From: JALYXI01 sp963716685
GTDB lineage: Bacteria; Acidobacteriota; Terriglobia; Bryobacterales; Bryobacteraceae
Length of the DNA stretch: 64,000 bases
NCBI GenBank assembly: GCA_963716685.1
Contig: CAVQTR010000003.1
Coordinates: 2,852,001-2,916,000 of the forward strand
Direction of reading: 5' to 3'
Below are positions 1 to 8,238 of the stretch, piece by piece. Below the pieces are notes generated by a model. That model was not told the DNA's origin, searched no databases, and saw only the letters and a list, made by a program, of their open reading frames with translations. Position numbers and translations under genes: made by a program. The number at the start of each line of letters is the position of its first letter. Within the stretch, counting starts at the first letter, position 1.

Positions 1-960
1 CGCCGTAACTTTCTTCCTCTCTTTTTCCTGCTTTGGTTCGTCATTACTCTCGCGCCGCTGCTGCCGCTGCGGGGACATATGACCGACTACTATCTGACAA
101 TCCCGGCAATCGGTCTGGCCATGCTGTTCGGCGAGATGCTGACCGGCCGGTTCGGACCCTACATGCTGCTGCCTGCGGCGGGTTACCTGTTCCTGCAGAT
201 CCCCGCGGCTCGCCGCCAGACGCAGTGGAGTTTCGACCGCTCGCAGGATGTGCGGGAGATGGTGCTCGGGATTCGCCACGCGCACGAACTGCATCCGCGC
301 AAAGCCATCCTGCTGACCGGCGTTACGCAGGAGCTGTACGATTTTGCCATGGCGCATTCGCCGTTTCAGGCGCTCGACATCCCGGATGTGTACCTGGCGG
401 AAGACTCGGCGCGGAACGATTTCGACCGCGTTTTACCGGCAGGCGTGGCTGCCCGGGCGGTTCTGGACAACGAGCTGGTGATGTATTCCCTAACCAACGG
501 GCGCCCCCGGAACGTGACCTATCAATACGAATGGAATGCCGCCGCAGTATCCGACAAAGATGTGCCCAGAACAGTTGACGCTGGCAGCCGGTTTATGCAA
601 TACTTGCTCGGTTCGACATGGTATCCGCTCGAGGTTGATCATCGGTGGATGCCGCAAAGGGCATCGTTCCGAATCGGTGGCCCGAAAACGCCGAACGACA
701 GGCTCATCCTCACTGGGTATTGCCCGGAAGAGCAAATTGGCTCCGTTCCGCTTGTGCTGCGTGTGTCGGTAAACGGCAACCCGCTGCCCGAAGTGGAATT
801 TTCTAAACCGGAAGCTCCTTTTACTCGTTCGTTCAGGTTGCCGCCGGATTTGACCGGCAGCGGCTCCCTTGAGGTAAGTCTGTGGGTGAACCGGACCTTC
901 GCCGCGTCCGCGGGCGGACGTCCACTCGGACTGGCTTTCGGTACCTTCGAGATTCGATAA
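1..960 (+). CDS. Membrane protein, C-terminal part (5' end outside window)
   Basis: The reading frame is open from the first base to the TAA at 958-960, so this is the last ~319 residues of a longer protein. It begins with a hydrophobic segment of about 20 residues, and a second one follows near the ATG at 79, which is therefore probably internal. The remaining ~270 residues look soluble, with a beta-rich tail. The layout resembles large polytopic membrane proteins of glycosyltransferase-39-like type, in which a membrane part is followed by an extracytoplasmic domain, but I recognise no catalytic motif in the visible part. Function unassigned. About 240 bases without a gene follow. Confidence 0.7.
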   Translation, partial: RRNFLPLFFLLWFVITLAPLLPLRGHMTDYYLTIPAIGLAMLFGEMLTGRFGPYMLLPAAGYLFLQIPAARRQTQWSFDRSQDVREMVLGIRHAHELHPRKAILLTGVTQELYDFAMAHSPFQALDIPDVYLAEDSARNDFDRVLPAGVAARAVLDNELVMYSLTNGRPRNVTYQYEWNAAAVSDKDVPRTVDAGSRFMQYLLGSTWYPLEVDHRWMPQRASFRIGGPKTPNDRLILTGYCPEEQIGSVPLVLRVSVNGNPLPEVEFSKPEAPFTRSFRLPPDLTGSGSLEVSLWVNRTFAASAGGRPLGLAFGTFEIR

Positions 961-1081
961 GCCTAAAGTCTGCGCGCATTCATCCGAAAGATTCGGGGAC
1001 GCGGCGAGAGTTTTCCGAGGTGTTTGGGTTTGGTAAGAAGATTGCTAGATGGGGGTCCATGACGAGCTACTCTGTGAGGTT

Positions 1082-1100
1082 CTTAGCGGGCGCCGCTAAG
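1082..1100. repeat. Perfect inverted repeat upstream of dksA-type gene
   Basis: Two perfect 8-base arms (CTTAGCGG and CCGCTAAG) flank a 3-base GCG spacer. No T-run follows on either strand, so it is not a typical intrinsic terminator. It lies about 100 bases before the dksA-type start codon in the only gene-free stretch here (961-1200). It could be an operator or a stem-loop ending the preceding gene. Confidence 0.5.
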
Positions 1101-1200
1101 ATAATTTGAAACTTTCACACTGAAGTTCTCGTCTGATGGATTCGAACACATTTGCTGAGATATTTTATACGACGCTTTACTTTTATAGGGAGATACGACC

Positions 1201-1578
1201 ATGACCAAGAATGAGATTGAAAAATACAAAACAGTGCTCGAGGCAAAGCTCAAAGAGCTGTCCGATGCGCTGAGGAATCGCGAAGACATCGCGATCGAAA
1301 AGACTCCGGATGCACTTGATGAAGTCCAGTTGGCCGGCGAGCGTGAGCTGGCGATCCGCAACCTTGACCGCGAATCCACGCTGCTGCGCCAGGTGCGCGG
1401 AGCCCTCGCCCGCATTGCTGACGGATCGTTTGGTGTTTGCCTTCACTGTGAAGAAGACATCAGCCCCAAGCGTCTGAACGCGGTACCGCAGACGGCGTAC
1501 TGCATCACCTGCCAGGAAGCCGCCGACCGCCACGAGTTTGAAACCTCCGATACAGTTGAGTTCGCCAACGCCGCATAG
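1201..1578 (+). CDS. DksA/TraR-family zinc-finger transcriptional regulator
   Basis: The 125-residue protein has the DksA/TraR layout: an N-terminal helical, charged region (about residues 1-75, a coiled coil in this family) and a C-terminal C4 zinc finger with C80, C83, C101 and C104. Family members bind RNA polymerase through the secondary channel and tune promoters during the stringent response. The ATG at 1201 is preceded by a GGGAGA ribosome-binding site. At 125 residues it is shorter than E. coli DksA (151), so it may be a DksA paralogue and not the orthologue. It is monocistronic: a strong terminator follows at 1614. Confidence 0.85.
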   Translation: MTKNEIEKYKTVLEAKLKELSDALRNREDIAIEKTPDALDEVQLAGERELAIRNLDRESTLLRQVRGALARIADGSFGVCLHCEEDISPKRLNAVPQTAYCITCQEAADRHEFETSDTVEFANAA

Positions 1579-1613
1579 AGACGGCCTTAAATTCCTCCTT
1601 GTTGTTTACCTCA

Positions 1614-1643
1614 GGCGCGATCCGACGATTGCGCCTTTTTTTT
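1614..1643 (+). terminator. Rho-independent terminator of the dksA-type gene
   Basis: A 9-base-pair stem (1614-1622 with 1627-1635, one G-T pair) closes a CGAC loop and is followed directly by eight T residues (1636-1643). It sits 36 bases after the dksA-type stop codon. The T-run touches the stop codon of the convergent pgeF gene. Confidence 0.9.
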
Positions 1644-2286
1644 ATTTATTCCAGAGAATGGCCGAATACATCCGTCCGGCTTCCGCGCGTTCCCGCCTGA
1701 AGGAAAAAAATGCTTTATCCATGCATAAGGTACACATACCGGCCACTTCGATCTTGCCCGGCGGCACCCCTGCTTCGGTCAGCTGATCGCGGTTGATTGC
1801 CGCCAGATCCAGTTTTGCCTTCGCAGTCACACCGGGGATAAACTCCCGCGCGACTTCCGGCCCTACTTCGTAACAGCACGGGCCAATTGCCGGCCCCACC
1901 GCGACCTGTAAATCCTCCGGTCGCGTACCGAAGGCTTCCCGCATGGCTTCGGCGGCGCGTGGCGCGATGTGACCGGTCGTGCCGCGCCATCCGGCATGCA
2001 CCGCCGCAACCGCGTGGTGGTGCTTATCGACCATCAGGACGGGCACGCAATCGGCAGTTTTGATGGCGAGTATGACGCCGGGAACGTCTGTGATCAGAGC
2101 GTCGCCATCGCCGGCGAGCCCGGCCGCGCTGACCCGAATCACATCCGCCGAGTGCACCTGATGAACGGTGGCGAGTTCGCCGGCCGGAGGCCCGGAATGC
2201 CGGGAACCGAACACGGCAGTCACCTCGGGTATAGCCGCAAGGGAAGTGGGACGGTAGAAGCCATTGGGATCGAGCGGGAAAGACAT
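1642..2286 (-). CDS. pgeF: Peptidoglycan editing factor / YfiH-family (laccase-domain) protein
   Basis: This 214-residue protein belongs to the YfiH/PgeF (DUF152) family. Members remove wrongly incorporated L-Ser from UDP-MurNAc precursors in E. coli and have been reported to act as polyphenol oxidases or purine nucleoside enzymes elsewhere. The metal and catalytic residues are visible: H45 in HQVHSAD, C80 in KTADC and H97 in VHAGWRG, at the spacing seen in E. coli YfiH (about 36 and 17 residues). It runs convergently towards the dksA-type gene and divergently from the LOR/SDH gene, whose start is 69 bases away. Confidence 0.9.
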   Translation of the reverse strand: MSFPLDPNGFYRPTSLAAIPEVTAVFGSRHSGPPAGELATVHQVHSADVIRVSAAGLAGDGDALITDVPGVILAIKTADCVPVLMVDKHHHAVAAVHAGWRGTTGHIAPRAAEAMREAFGTRPEDLQVAVGPAIGPCCYEVGPEVAREFIPGVTAKAKLDLAAINRDQLTEAGVPPGKIEVAGMCTLCMDKAFFSFRRERAEAGRMYSAILWNK

Positions 2287-2355
2287 GAGAGCGGTTCCCT
2301 CATTCTAGCTGCGCGTCCGGCTGCGGCCGTTTCGCCGCGCCCGCTACACTGGTCA

Positions 2356-3567
2356 ATGATGCAATTTCAGGAAACTGTCGAGGCTCAGGGCCATTTGATC
2401 GACTCCCACATCATGGAAGAGATCTTCGACAAAGTGGTGGAGTACAGCAGCCGCTTCGAGGTGGAGCAGTTCCGGATCGGGCGCACCAATGGCGAACCTT
2501 CGTATCTGCGGCTGCGGATCGAATCGCCCACCAGTGAAGATATGGAGCACGTGCTCCAGAACCTGCTGGCGCTGGGCTGCTCTCCGGTGGAGGCGGCCGA
2601 TGCGCAGCTGCGCGGTGTGGATTGCGACAAATGCGCGCCGGAGGACTTTTATTCCACCACGAACCACCGCACCGAGGTGCGGCTGGGAAACCGCTGGGTG
2701 GAAGTGGCGAATCAGCGCATGGACGCGCTGGTGGTGGTGCAGGACGGCTCGGCGGTGTGCCGGCGACTGCGCGATGTAAAGGCCGGCGATCAGGTGGTGG
2801 TGGGCATGCGCGGAATCCGCGTGGTTCCCGAGGCGAAAGAGCGCGACCGCAACACGTTTGCGTTCATGTCGAATGAAATTTCGTCGGAGCGTCAGGTGGA
2901 GACCGCCGTTCGTCAGACGGCCAACCTGATCCGCAAGGCTCGGGAACAGAATCTGAAAGTGATCGCGGTGGCGGGTCCGGTGTGCGTCCATACGGGCGGT
3001 GTGAAGCCGCTGAGCGCGCTGATTCGCGGCGGGTATATTCAGGCGGTGCTGAGCGGGAATGCGCTGGGCGTTCACGACGTGGAATCCGCGCTGCTGGGCA
3101 CGTCGCTAGGCATCCGCATGGCTGACGGGCGGCAGGAGGAACACGGGCACCGCAATCACATGCGTGCCATTAACGCCATTTACCACTGCGGCAATATCAC
3201 GGGCGCAGTGGAACAGGGGCGCCTGCAATCGGGAATTCTGTACGAGTGTGTCAAGGCGGGCGTGCCGTTTGTACTGGCGGGCAGCCTGCGCGACGATGGT
3301 CCGCTGCCTGACACCATCACCGACATGAACGCGGCTCAGGATGCCTACGCGGAACATCTAAAGGGCGCGGGTGTGGTGCTGTGCCTCGGTTCCATGTTGC
3401 ACTCGATCGCGACCGGGAATATGCTGCCCAGCTGGGTCAAAATCGTCTGCGTGGACATCAACCCAGCGGTTGCCACCAAGGTCAGCGACCGCGGCACCGG
3501 TCAGGCCGTGGGTGTGGTCACCGATGTCGGCCTGTTCCTCGACGGACTTGCCAAAGAACTCTCATGA
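2356..3567 (+). CDS. Stand-alone LOR/SDH-domain protein (ornithine cyclodeaminase-like)
   Basis: The 403-residue protein matches the TIGR00300-type 'LOR/SDH bifunctional enzyme conserved domain' family: an N-terminal ~110-residue LOR/SDH domain, then an NAD-binding half with the Gly-rich stretches AGPVCVHTGGVKPL and GNALGVHDVESALLGTS. In cyanobacteria this unit is the C-terminal half of the arginine dihydrolase/ornithine cyclodeaminase ArgZ/AgrE, and stand-alone archaeal relatives make proline from ornithine. No amidinotransferase domain is present here. The longer frame back to 1969 overlaps pgeF antisense, so I take the ATG at 2356 (a second ATG follows at 2359). The stop overlaps the queF start (ATGA). 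Ornithine cyclodeaminase activity is inference. Confidence 0.8.
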   Translation: MMQFQETVEAQGHLIDSHIMEEIFDKVVEYSSRFEVEQFRIGRTNGEPSYLRLRIESPTSEDMEHVLQNLLALGCSPVEAADAQLRGVDCDKCAPEDFYSTTNHRTEVRLGNRWVEVANQRMDALVVVQDGSAVCRRLRDVKAGDQVVVGMRGIRVVPEAKERDRNTFAFMSNEISSERQVETAVRQTANLIRKAREQNLKVIAVAGPVCVHTGGVKPLSALIRGGYIQAVLSGNALGVHDVESALLGTSLGIRMADGRQEEHGHRNHMRAINAIYHCGNITGAVEQGRLQSGILYECVKAGVPFVLAGSLRDDGPLPDTITDMNAAQDAYAEHLKGAGVVLCLGSMLHSIATGNMLPSWVKIVCVDINPAVATKVSDRGTGQAVGVVTDVGLFLDGLAKELS

Positions 3568-3977
3568 AACGAAGTTACACCGACGAACACGCGGTAGCCG
3601 GCATTGACGCCGAACTGCCGGAAATCGAAACCTGGCCCAACCAGTTTCCCCGTTACCAGATCGAGATCGCGATGCCGGAATTTACGTCCGTGTGTCCCAA
3701 AACCGGGCTGCCGGACTTTGGCAAGCTTACCTTGGTGTATGAGCCGGACAAGCTGTGTCTCGAGCTGAAGTCGCTGAAGGAATACACCATGGCGTACCGC
3801 AATCTCGGTATCTTTTACGAGAACGTGGTGAATCGCTTCCTTCAGGATGTGATTCGGGCGGTGAACCCGGTTTCGGCAACACTGGTAGGCGAGTTCATGC
3901 CGCGCGGAGGACTGCATTCCACTATCACCGCGCAGTTTGTCAAGAACTCCGGCAAGGCGAACAAGCGTGCCCGTTGA
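3564..3977 (+). CDS. queF: NADPH-dependent 7-cyano-7-deazaguanine reductase
   Basis: QueF reduces preQ0 to preQ1 in queuosine synthesis. At 137 residues this is the short, type I (Bacillus-like) form. The thioimide-forming cysteine is C44 (FTSVCPKTG) with the general acid D51 (LPDFG), and the QueF NADPH-binding motif is seen at residues 67-74 (ELKSLKEY). The start codon overlaps the stop of the LOR/SDH gene by four bases, and its 3' end overlaps the methyltransferase start, so the three are probably co-transcribed. No other queuosine gene lies in the window. Confidence 0.95.
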   Translation: MKRSYTDEHAVAGIDAELPEIETWPNQFPRYQIEIAMPEFTSVCPKTGLPDFGKLTLVYEPDKLCLELKSLKEYTMAYRNLGIFYENVVNRFLQDVIRAVNPVSATLVGEFMPRGGLHSTITAQFVKNSGKANKRAR

Positions 3978-5427
3978 CGAAGAAAAAATAGCGGAGCTGC
4001 GGGCGCTGGTGGATGGCATTCGCGACCGCGTGCGCGCGCAGTTTCCCACGGGCGCGGCCGTGGTGGAAGCGGCTGCCCCGGAATTTGAACCGATCCGCGT
4101 GCCACTGGCTGATCTGATGCCGGTGGTTCATGCGCGCGACGCGGCGCAGGCCAAGATGGCTTCCATTGGCAGCGTGAACCCGCGCCGGGGCGGTTTGGTG
4201 AACAACGCCATTCAATCCGTAAAGCGCTCCGTGGCCCGCGGCCTGGGCTGGTTCGTGCGCGACCAGATTGTGTTCAACCGGGGCGCGCTCGCGTGTGTGG
4301 AAGCGCTGATGGAATCGGTGAATGAACTGAACCGGTCGCTGAGTTCGCTCGGGGCACAGATTGGCACGAGGCTCGAACAGGATCGCCAAGCCGTGGAGCC
4401 GCGGCTGACAGCCGCCGAGCAGCGCGCGCAGGACCTGCTGGCGGAAGGCCGCCGACTGACGGAGGAATCCCGGCGGCTGGCCGGAGTAACCGCGCAGTGG
4501 CACGAATTCCGCGCGGATGTGCTGAAGCTGGGAGGCGAGGCGCAGACGGCGCATCAGCAACGGCTGCTGGCCGCCGAACAGCACGCGCGCGAGCTGGTGG
4601 AAATGCAGCACCGCGATTTCAGGGCGTCGCTCGACAAAGGACTGCATGAGATCCAGAGCCAGCTTTGGGAAGATATGCGCCGCATCCGCCTCGAATTCGA
4701 GCGAACGATTCACAGCGAGCTGCGAACCATCCGTCAGCGCGGCACAGCGGCGACGGTGACGGGCGCGCCGCCGGCGCAAGCCGGGGCATCCCAGAATTTC
4801 GATTACCAGGCCTTTGCCGATCGCTTCCGCGGTTCCGAGGAATACATCCGAGGAGCGCAGCAGTTCTATGCGCCACATTTCCGGGGAGTGCGGGAAGTGC
4901 TGGATATCGGGTGCGGGCGGGGTGAGTTTCTGGAGGTGATGCGCGAGCACGGCATTGCGGCTGTGGGGATCGATCTCAGCCCGGCGTCTGTGGATTACTG
5001 CGTCAGCAAGGGCCTGCGGGCCGAGGTCGCCGACCTTTTTGCCTACCTTGAGGCGATGCCCGATTACTCGCTCGCGGCGATCTCCTGCTCGCAGGTGATT
5101 GAGCATCTGCCGCCGGATCGGCTGCCTGCCATGCTCCGGCTTTGCGCGGCAAAACTGGAACGGGGCGGACTGATCGCGCTCGAAACGCCTAACCCGGAGT
5201 GCCTCGCCATTTTTGCATCGCACTTCTATCTGGACCCGACGCACACGCGTCCGGTGCCTCACGCGCTGGTGGCTTTTTACCTGGAAGAATTCGGCATGGG
5301 CGGAATCGAAGTGGTGAAGAGGTTCCCTGCCGCGGATGCCTGGCCCGAACTGGCTGCCTTGCCCGAAGGCTTTCGCGAACGGTTCTTCGGCGGGCTAGAC
5401 TACGCGATTTTCGCGCGCAAGCTTTGA
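3967..5427 (+). CDS. Class I SAM-dependent methyltransferase with long coiled-coil N-terminus
   Basis: The 486-residue protein has two parts. Residues ~1-270 are helical and rich in Glu, Arg, Ala and Gln, with heptad-like stretches suggesting a coiled coil. Residues ~275-486 are a Rossmann methyltransferase with motif I VLDIGCGRGEFLE near residue 310, the acidic motif VGIDLSPAS, and SQVIEHLPPD. Such proteins are often linked to O-antigen or surface-polysaccharide modification (WbdD-like), which is inference here. GTG at 3967 is preferred; a TTG at 3937 is possible but deeper inside queF. The last ~33 bases overlap the convergent thioesterase gene. Confidence 0.8.
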   Translation: MPVDEEKIAELRALVDGIRDRVRAQFPTGAAVVEAAAPEFEPIRVPLADLMPVVHARDAAQAKMASIGSVNPRRGGLVNNAIQSVKRSVARGLGWFVRDQIVFNRGALACVEALMESVNELNRSLSSLGAQIGTRLEQDRQAVEPRLTAAEQRAQDLLAEGRRLTEESRRLAGVTAQWHEFRADVLKLGGEAQTAHQQRLLAAEQHARELVEMQHRDFRASLDKGLHEIQSQLWEDMRRIRLEFERTIHSELRTIRQRGTAATVTGAPPAQAGASQNFDYQAFADRFRGSEEYIRGAQQFYAPHFRGVREVLDIGCGRGEFLEVMREHGIAAVGIDLSPASVDYCVSKGLRAEVADLFAYLEAMPDYSLAAISCSQVIEHLPPDRLPAMLRLCAAKLERGGLIALETPNPECLAIFASHFYLDPTHTRPVPHALVAFYLEEFGMGGIEVVKRFPAADAWPELAALPEGFRERFFGGLDYAIFARKL

Positions 5428-5799
5428 CTTCATCTTCTCGGCGAAGCGCTCAATGTTGATGATGAAGCGCTCGTGCAGCCCTTCGCCGATCTTCTCCTGA
5501 CCGTCTCGCGCTTCTACACGAAAGGTGACGCGGCGGCCATCGACGGACGCGACCTCCGAGCGAAAGGTGACCTGCGTTCCCAGCGGGGCGGCGCCGAGAT
5601 GTTTGACGTTCACGACCGTGCCGACGGAATCGAAACCCTGCTCCAGCATAGGAAACAGCAGATTGCGGCTGGTGATCTCCATATGCTGGATCATCTGAGG
5701 GGTGGCCAGGACACGAGCGCTTTCGAGTCCGAGAAAGCGGATGGCCACGCGGTCATCGACCGTGATGGATTCTTCGCGCACCGCTCCGATCTGAATCAA
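5395..5799 (-). CDS. FlK-like (fluoroacetyl-CoA thioesterase family) hot-dog thioesterase
   Basis: The 134-residue protein matches single-domain hot-dog thioesterases of the FlK type. T33, E41 and H67 fall at exactly the spacing of the catalytic Thr42, Glu50 and His76 of fluoroacetyl-CoA thioesterase (8 and 26 residues), in the contexts VLATPQM, HMEITS and NVKHLGA. It probably hydrolyses a small acyl-CoA; fluoroacetate specificity should not be assumed, because non-fluorinated relatives are widespread. The start codon overlaps the stop of the upstream TIM-barrel gene by four bases, so the two form an operon. Confidence 0.85.
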   Translation of the reverse strand: MIQIGAVREESITVDDRVAIRFLGLESARVLATPQMIQHMEITSRNLLFPMLEQGFDSVGTVVNVKHLGAAPLGTQVTFRSEVASVDGRRVTFRVEARDGQEKIGEGLHERFIINIERFAEKMKSKLARENRVV

Positions 5800-6632
5800 G
5801 CTCCGATTTCCGCCGCTACCTTGCGCATGTAATCGAAGGATTTCTGCATGCCGGGCATGGGATCGTCCGCGTGAATTTCATACTCGAGCGAGCACACGCC
5901 TGGGTATTTCATTTTGACCAGCTGCTGGAAGATGGCCTTGATGGGCAGCACGCCTTCCCCCACCGGAACCTGGCTGTCCTTCGCCATGGGGTCCTTTAGA
6001 TCCTTCATGTGCAGTTCGTGAACGCGCGGGCCGGCTTCGGCGATGGATTCCACAATATCCGCGCCAGTGCGTGACGTGTGGCCGATATCGATACAGAGTC
6101 CCATCAGCGGGTCCATGTTCTTGATCAGTTTCAGCGCGCTTTGCGGCGTCGGGAAGAACTTATCCTCGGGGCCATGGTTATGGATGGCCGCCTTGATTTT
6201 GTACTCGCCGCAGAGCTTCTCGATTTTGCCAAGGTTCGACGGCGTCGGCGCCATGATCATCATCGGGAAACGGCAGTTCTTCGCGTAGTCGAACATCTTG
6301 CGCAGTTCCGCTTCGTCGTCAGATTTCATGTCGATGTTGCCGCCGCCGACAACGATCAGGCCGGCATCGTCGAACTCTTTGCGCCCCGCTTTCAACTGCG
6401 CCGGCGAGTCCTTATAAGGAAGGTGTTTCTCCTTGATATCGCAGTAACGCACGCCAAGGGTCTTGATATCCCGGATGCAGGTTTCGCGATCGAAATTGCG
6501 GAAGGAGTAAGTGGCGACACTGAGACGAATCTTATTGTCACTGGACGCGGCCCATCCGGCAGCGGGGAGGGCGGCCAGCGCGGCCCCGCCCTTCAGGAAG
6601 GTTCTGCGATCGATCTGCATGCCCTGGATCAT
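5796..6632 (-). CDS. Tat-exported sugar phosphate isomerase/epimerase (xylose isomerase-like TIM barrel)
   Basis: The 278-residue protein starts with a twin-arginine signal (RRTFLKG, R9-R10, then an Ala/Gly/Leu-rich stretch ending AAGWAAS), which predicts export by Tat. The mature part is an AP-endonuclease-2-type TIM barrel. Candidate metal ligands appear in IHNHG, CIDIGHTS, ELHMKD and SLEYE. The substrate is unknown. An alternative start four codons downstream (6620) leaves the signal intact. It overlaps the thioesterase gene by four bases; a functional link between the two is not obvious. Confidence 0.85.
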   Translation of the reverse strand: MIQGMQIDRRTFLKGGAALAALPAAGWAASSDNKIRLSVATYSFRNFDRETCIRDIKTLGVRYCDIKEKHLPYKDSPAQLKAGRKEFDDAGLIVVGGGNIDMKSDDEAELRKMFDYAKNCRFPMMIMAPTPSNLGKIEKLCGEYKIKAAIHNHGPEDKFFPTPQSALKLIKNMDPLMGLCIDIGHTSRTGADIVESIAEAGPRVHELHMKDLKDPMAKDSQVPVGEGVLPIKAIFQQLVKMKYPGVCSLEYEIHADDPMPGMQKSFDYMRKVAAEIGA

Positions 6633-6653
6633 ATCTGAATTCGCAGGCCGCTG

Positions 6654-7445
6654 CTAGACGTCGGACGAGCCGGAATCGTCACCGCCGCCGAAGTCGCCCG
6701 AATCGCCGGAGTCGTAGTCGCTGGTGCCGGAGTCGTCACCGGCGTAATCGGTGCTGTCGTCGCCGCTGGTGTCGCTCGCGGCATCGGAGGTACTGGTGTC
6801 GTCGCCGGAGGAGTCGCTCGCGTCACGGCGGTCGTCGTAATAGTTATTGGTTTCGTTGATGATGGTTTCGCCGCCACCGCCGTAACCGCCGCCGAAGCCA
6901 CCGCCATATCCGCCCCCGCCGAAAAAGCCCGAGCCCATGGGACCGCGGAAGAAATGATCGGCAATGGCGCTGCCGATGAAACCGCCAGCCAGACTGGTCA
7001 GCAGACTGCCGCCGATGACGCTGCCCATGCCGAGACCGCCACCGCCGCCACCCGGTCCGCCACCGCCAAAGAGGCGCTCCATGGTGCCCGGCTGCCGCAC
7101 TTCCGCGCGGGTGGCCATGCGGGCCAGCGTTTGCGGATCGTCGGCGCCGGCGGGAGGCCGCTCACCGGGAGGCACGGTGGAACTCAACTGCTGCAACACG
7201 ATACGCCGCTGTTCCGGAGTGAGCTGCGCGAACGCTTCCTGATGCGCCTGCTCGATGGTCTCCGGCGGCGCGGTTTTCAGCATGTACTGATACCGCGCGA
7301 TGGCTTGATCGTTGGACATCGGCTGATTGGTTGGCGTATAGGCCTGCTGCGGCATTTGCTGCTGCGGCGGCTGATACTGTCCCTGGGACTGCGCGTCTTT
7401 CTTTGGCTGTTCTTCGTGGCCAAACAGTTTATCTAAGATGCTCAT
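6654..7445 (-). CDS. Glycine-zipper protein with acidic Asp/Ser/Gly tail, function unknown
   Basis: Four zones are visible in 263 residues: a Gln/Pro-rich linker (~12-43); a conserved-looking segment (~44-125) with LTPEQRRIVLQQL and MATRAEVRQPGTMERL; a Gly-rich hydrophobic stretch (~130-165) with glycine-zipper spacing that may insert in a membrane; and a Gly/Tyr run followed by a ~65-residue tail made almost only of Asp, Ser, Gly and Thr. I recall similar proteins in actinobacteria and acidobacteria that are misnamed cation-transporting ATPases; no ATPase motif exists here. No signal peptide is seen. It is divergent from the SRPBCC gene. Confidence 0.75.
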   Translation of the reverse strand: MSILDKLFGHEEQPKKDAQSQGQYQPPQQQMPQQAYTPTNQPMSNDQAIARYQYMLKTAPPETIEQAHQEAFAQLTPEQRRIVLQQLSSTVPPGERPPAGADDPQTLARMATRAEVRQPGTMERLFGGGGPGGGGGGLGMGSVIGGSLLTSLAGGFIGSAIADHFFRGPMGSGFFGGGGYGGGFGGGYGGGGETIINETNNYYDDRRDASDSSGDDTSTSDAASDTSGDDSTDYAGDDSGTSDYDSGDSGDFGGGDDSGSSDV

Positions 7446-7491
7446 GATGGATTAAGCCTCCGTGGCAGGGAGATTGCAACTCGATTGTCCC

Positions 7492-7860
7492 ATGACTGAA
7501 TACGAGCGAACATTGTCTGTCGAAGCTCCCGCCGACTCCGTCTTTCAATACGTGTCCGACACAGCAAATGTTCCGGCGTACCTGCCGGATGCCCAGGGCG
7601 CGAACTTTAGCCTGGACCCGGAAAGCCGGGCGATTGATTGGACGGGAGAGGGAACATCAGGTCAGATCCGGGTGGATTCCGGCGATGTGACGCCGCAGCT
7701 TTCGGAGATTACGATGCGGCTGGTCTTCAACGACAGAGAACCGTCAGACAGCCCTTCGAACGAGGACGAGAAGACGCTGGACAGGATCGATGAGGCGCTT
7801 CGGACCATTCAGAAACATGTGGAGCAGGCACACCGGACGCGCGGGGCGAACTTTATGTAA
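7492..7860 (+). CDS. Small SRPBCC (polyketide cyclase/START-like) family protein
   Basis: The 122-residue product begins with the typical SRPBCC pattern YERTLSVEAPADSVFQYVSD, followed by a short beta-rich part and a C-terminal helix (residues ~85-112). Members bind hydrophobic ligands in a helix-grip fold. It is shorter than the usual ~145-residue domain: part of the central sheet seems replaced by an acidic linker (DREPSDSPSNEDEK). I prefer ATG 7492 to GTG 7462 because the family begins there. Ligand unknown. Confidence 0.7.
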   Translation: MTEYERTLSVEAPADSVFQYVSDTANVPAYLPDAQGANFSLDPESRAIDWTGEGTSGQIRVDSGDVTPQLSEITMRLVFNDREPSDSPSNEDEKTLDRIDEALRTIQKHVEQAHRTRGANFM

Positions 7861-7864
7861 GTAA

Positions 7865-8176
7865 TTATTTGTGTCCGGCTATCTTGCGGTCCGCTGAGAT
7901 TGGGACGCCGTTTTGATTCTTACCCGTCATCCGGTTTCCACTCACGGTGACGTTATCCACAAATCCGGCATTCCAACGGAGCACGGTAGCTGTACGCTTC
8001 GGATCCACGCAGTCCCACTTACCGGCAGCCTTACCATTCATCAGCACGCTTTTCTGCGGGGTAAGTGTGACATTTCCCCCGTTAAACCAGCGCCACTCTC
8101 CCACCGCTGCATCGCAGCCGGCGGCCAGAGCCGACGCGGGGGTAAGAAAGAGAAGCAAAAGAATTGTACGGTTCAT
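7865..8176 (-). CDS. Small secreted protein, function unknown
   Basis: The 103-residue product has a clear Sec signal peptide (MNRTILLLLFLTPASALA), then about 85 mostly polar residues with two cysteines, in CDAAVGEWRWFNGG and WDCVDPKR, that could form a disulfide. The repeated short turns (GNVTLT, DNVTVSGNRMTG) suggest a small beta structure of the kind often annotated as a lipocalin-like or DUF ligand-binding domain. I do not recognise it. The start at 8174-8176 places the signal peptide at the N-terminus. Four bases separate it from the convergent SRPBCC gene. Confidence 0.65.
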   Translation of the reverse strand: MNRTILLLLFLTPASALAAGCDAAVGEWRWFNGGNVTLTPQKSVLMNGKAAGKWDCVDPKRTATVLRWNAGFVDNVTVSGNRMTGKNQNGVPISADRKIAGHK

Positions 8177-8238
8177 AGATTGGTTTCTCGGACGCACCGC
8201 CATTCTCCCATAGCCAATCCGCCATACTGGAAGACGTT

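Noticed and set aside
1969..2355. N-terminal extension of the LOR/SDH gene
   Set aside because: It runs antisense to pgeF, and the family's N-terminus fits the ATG at 2356.
3940..5262. 440-codon minus-strand frame
   Set aside because: It is the shadow of the coiled-coil methyltransferase gene; composition is Arg/His-rich without a recognisable domain.
7462..7491. GTG start giving the SRPBCC protein ten extra residues
   Set aside because: The family pattern begins at the ATG at 7492, and the extension has no conserved look.
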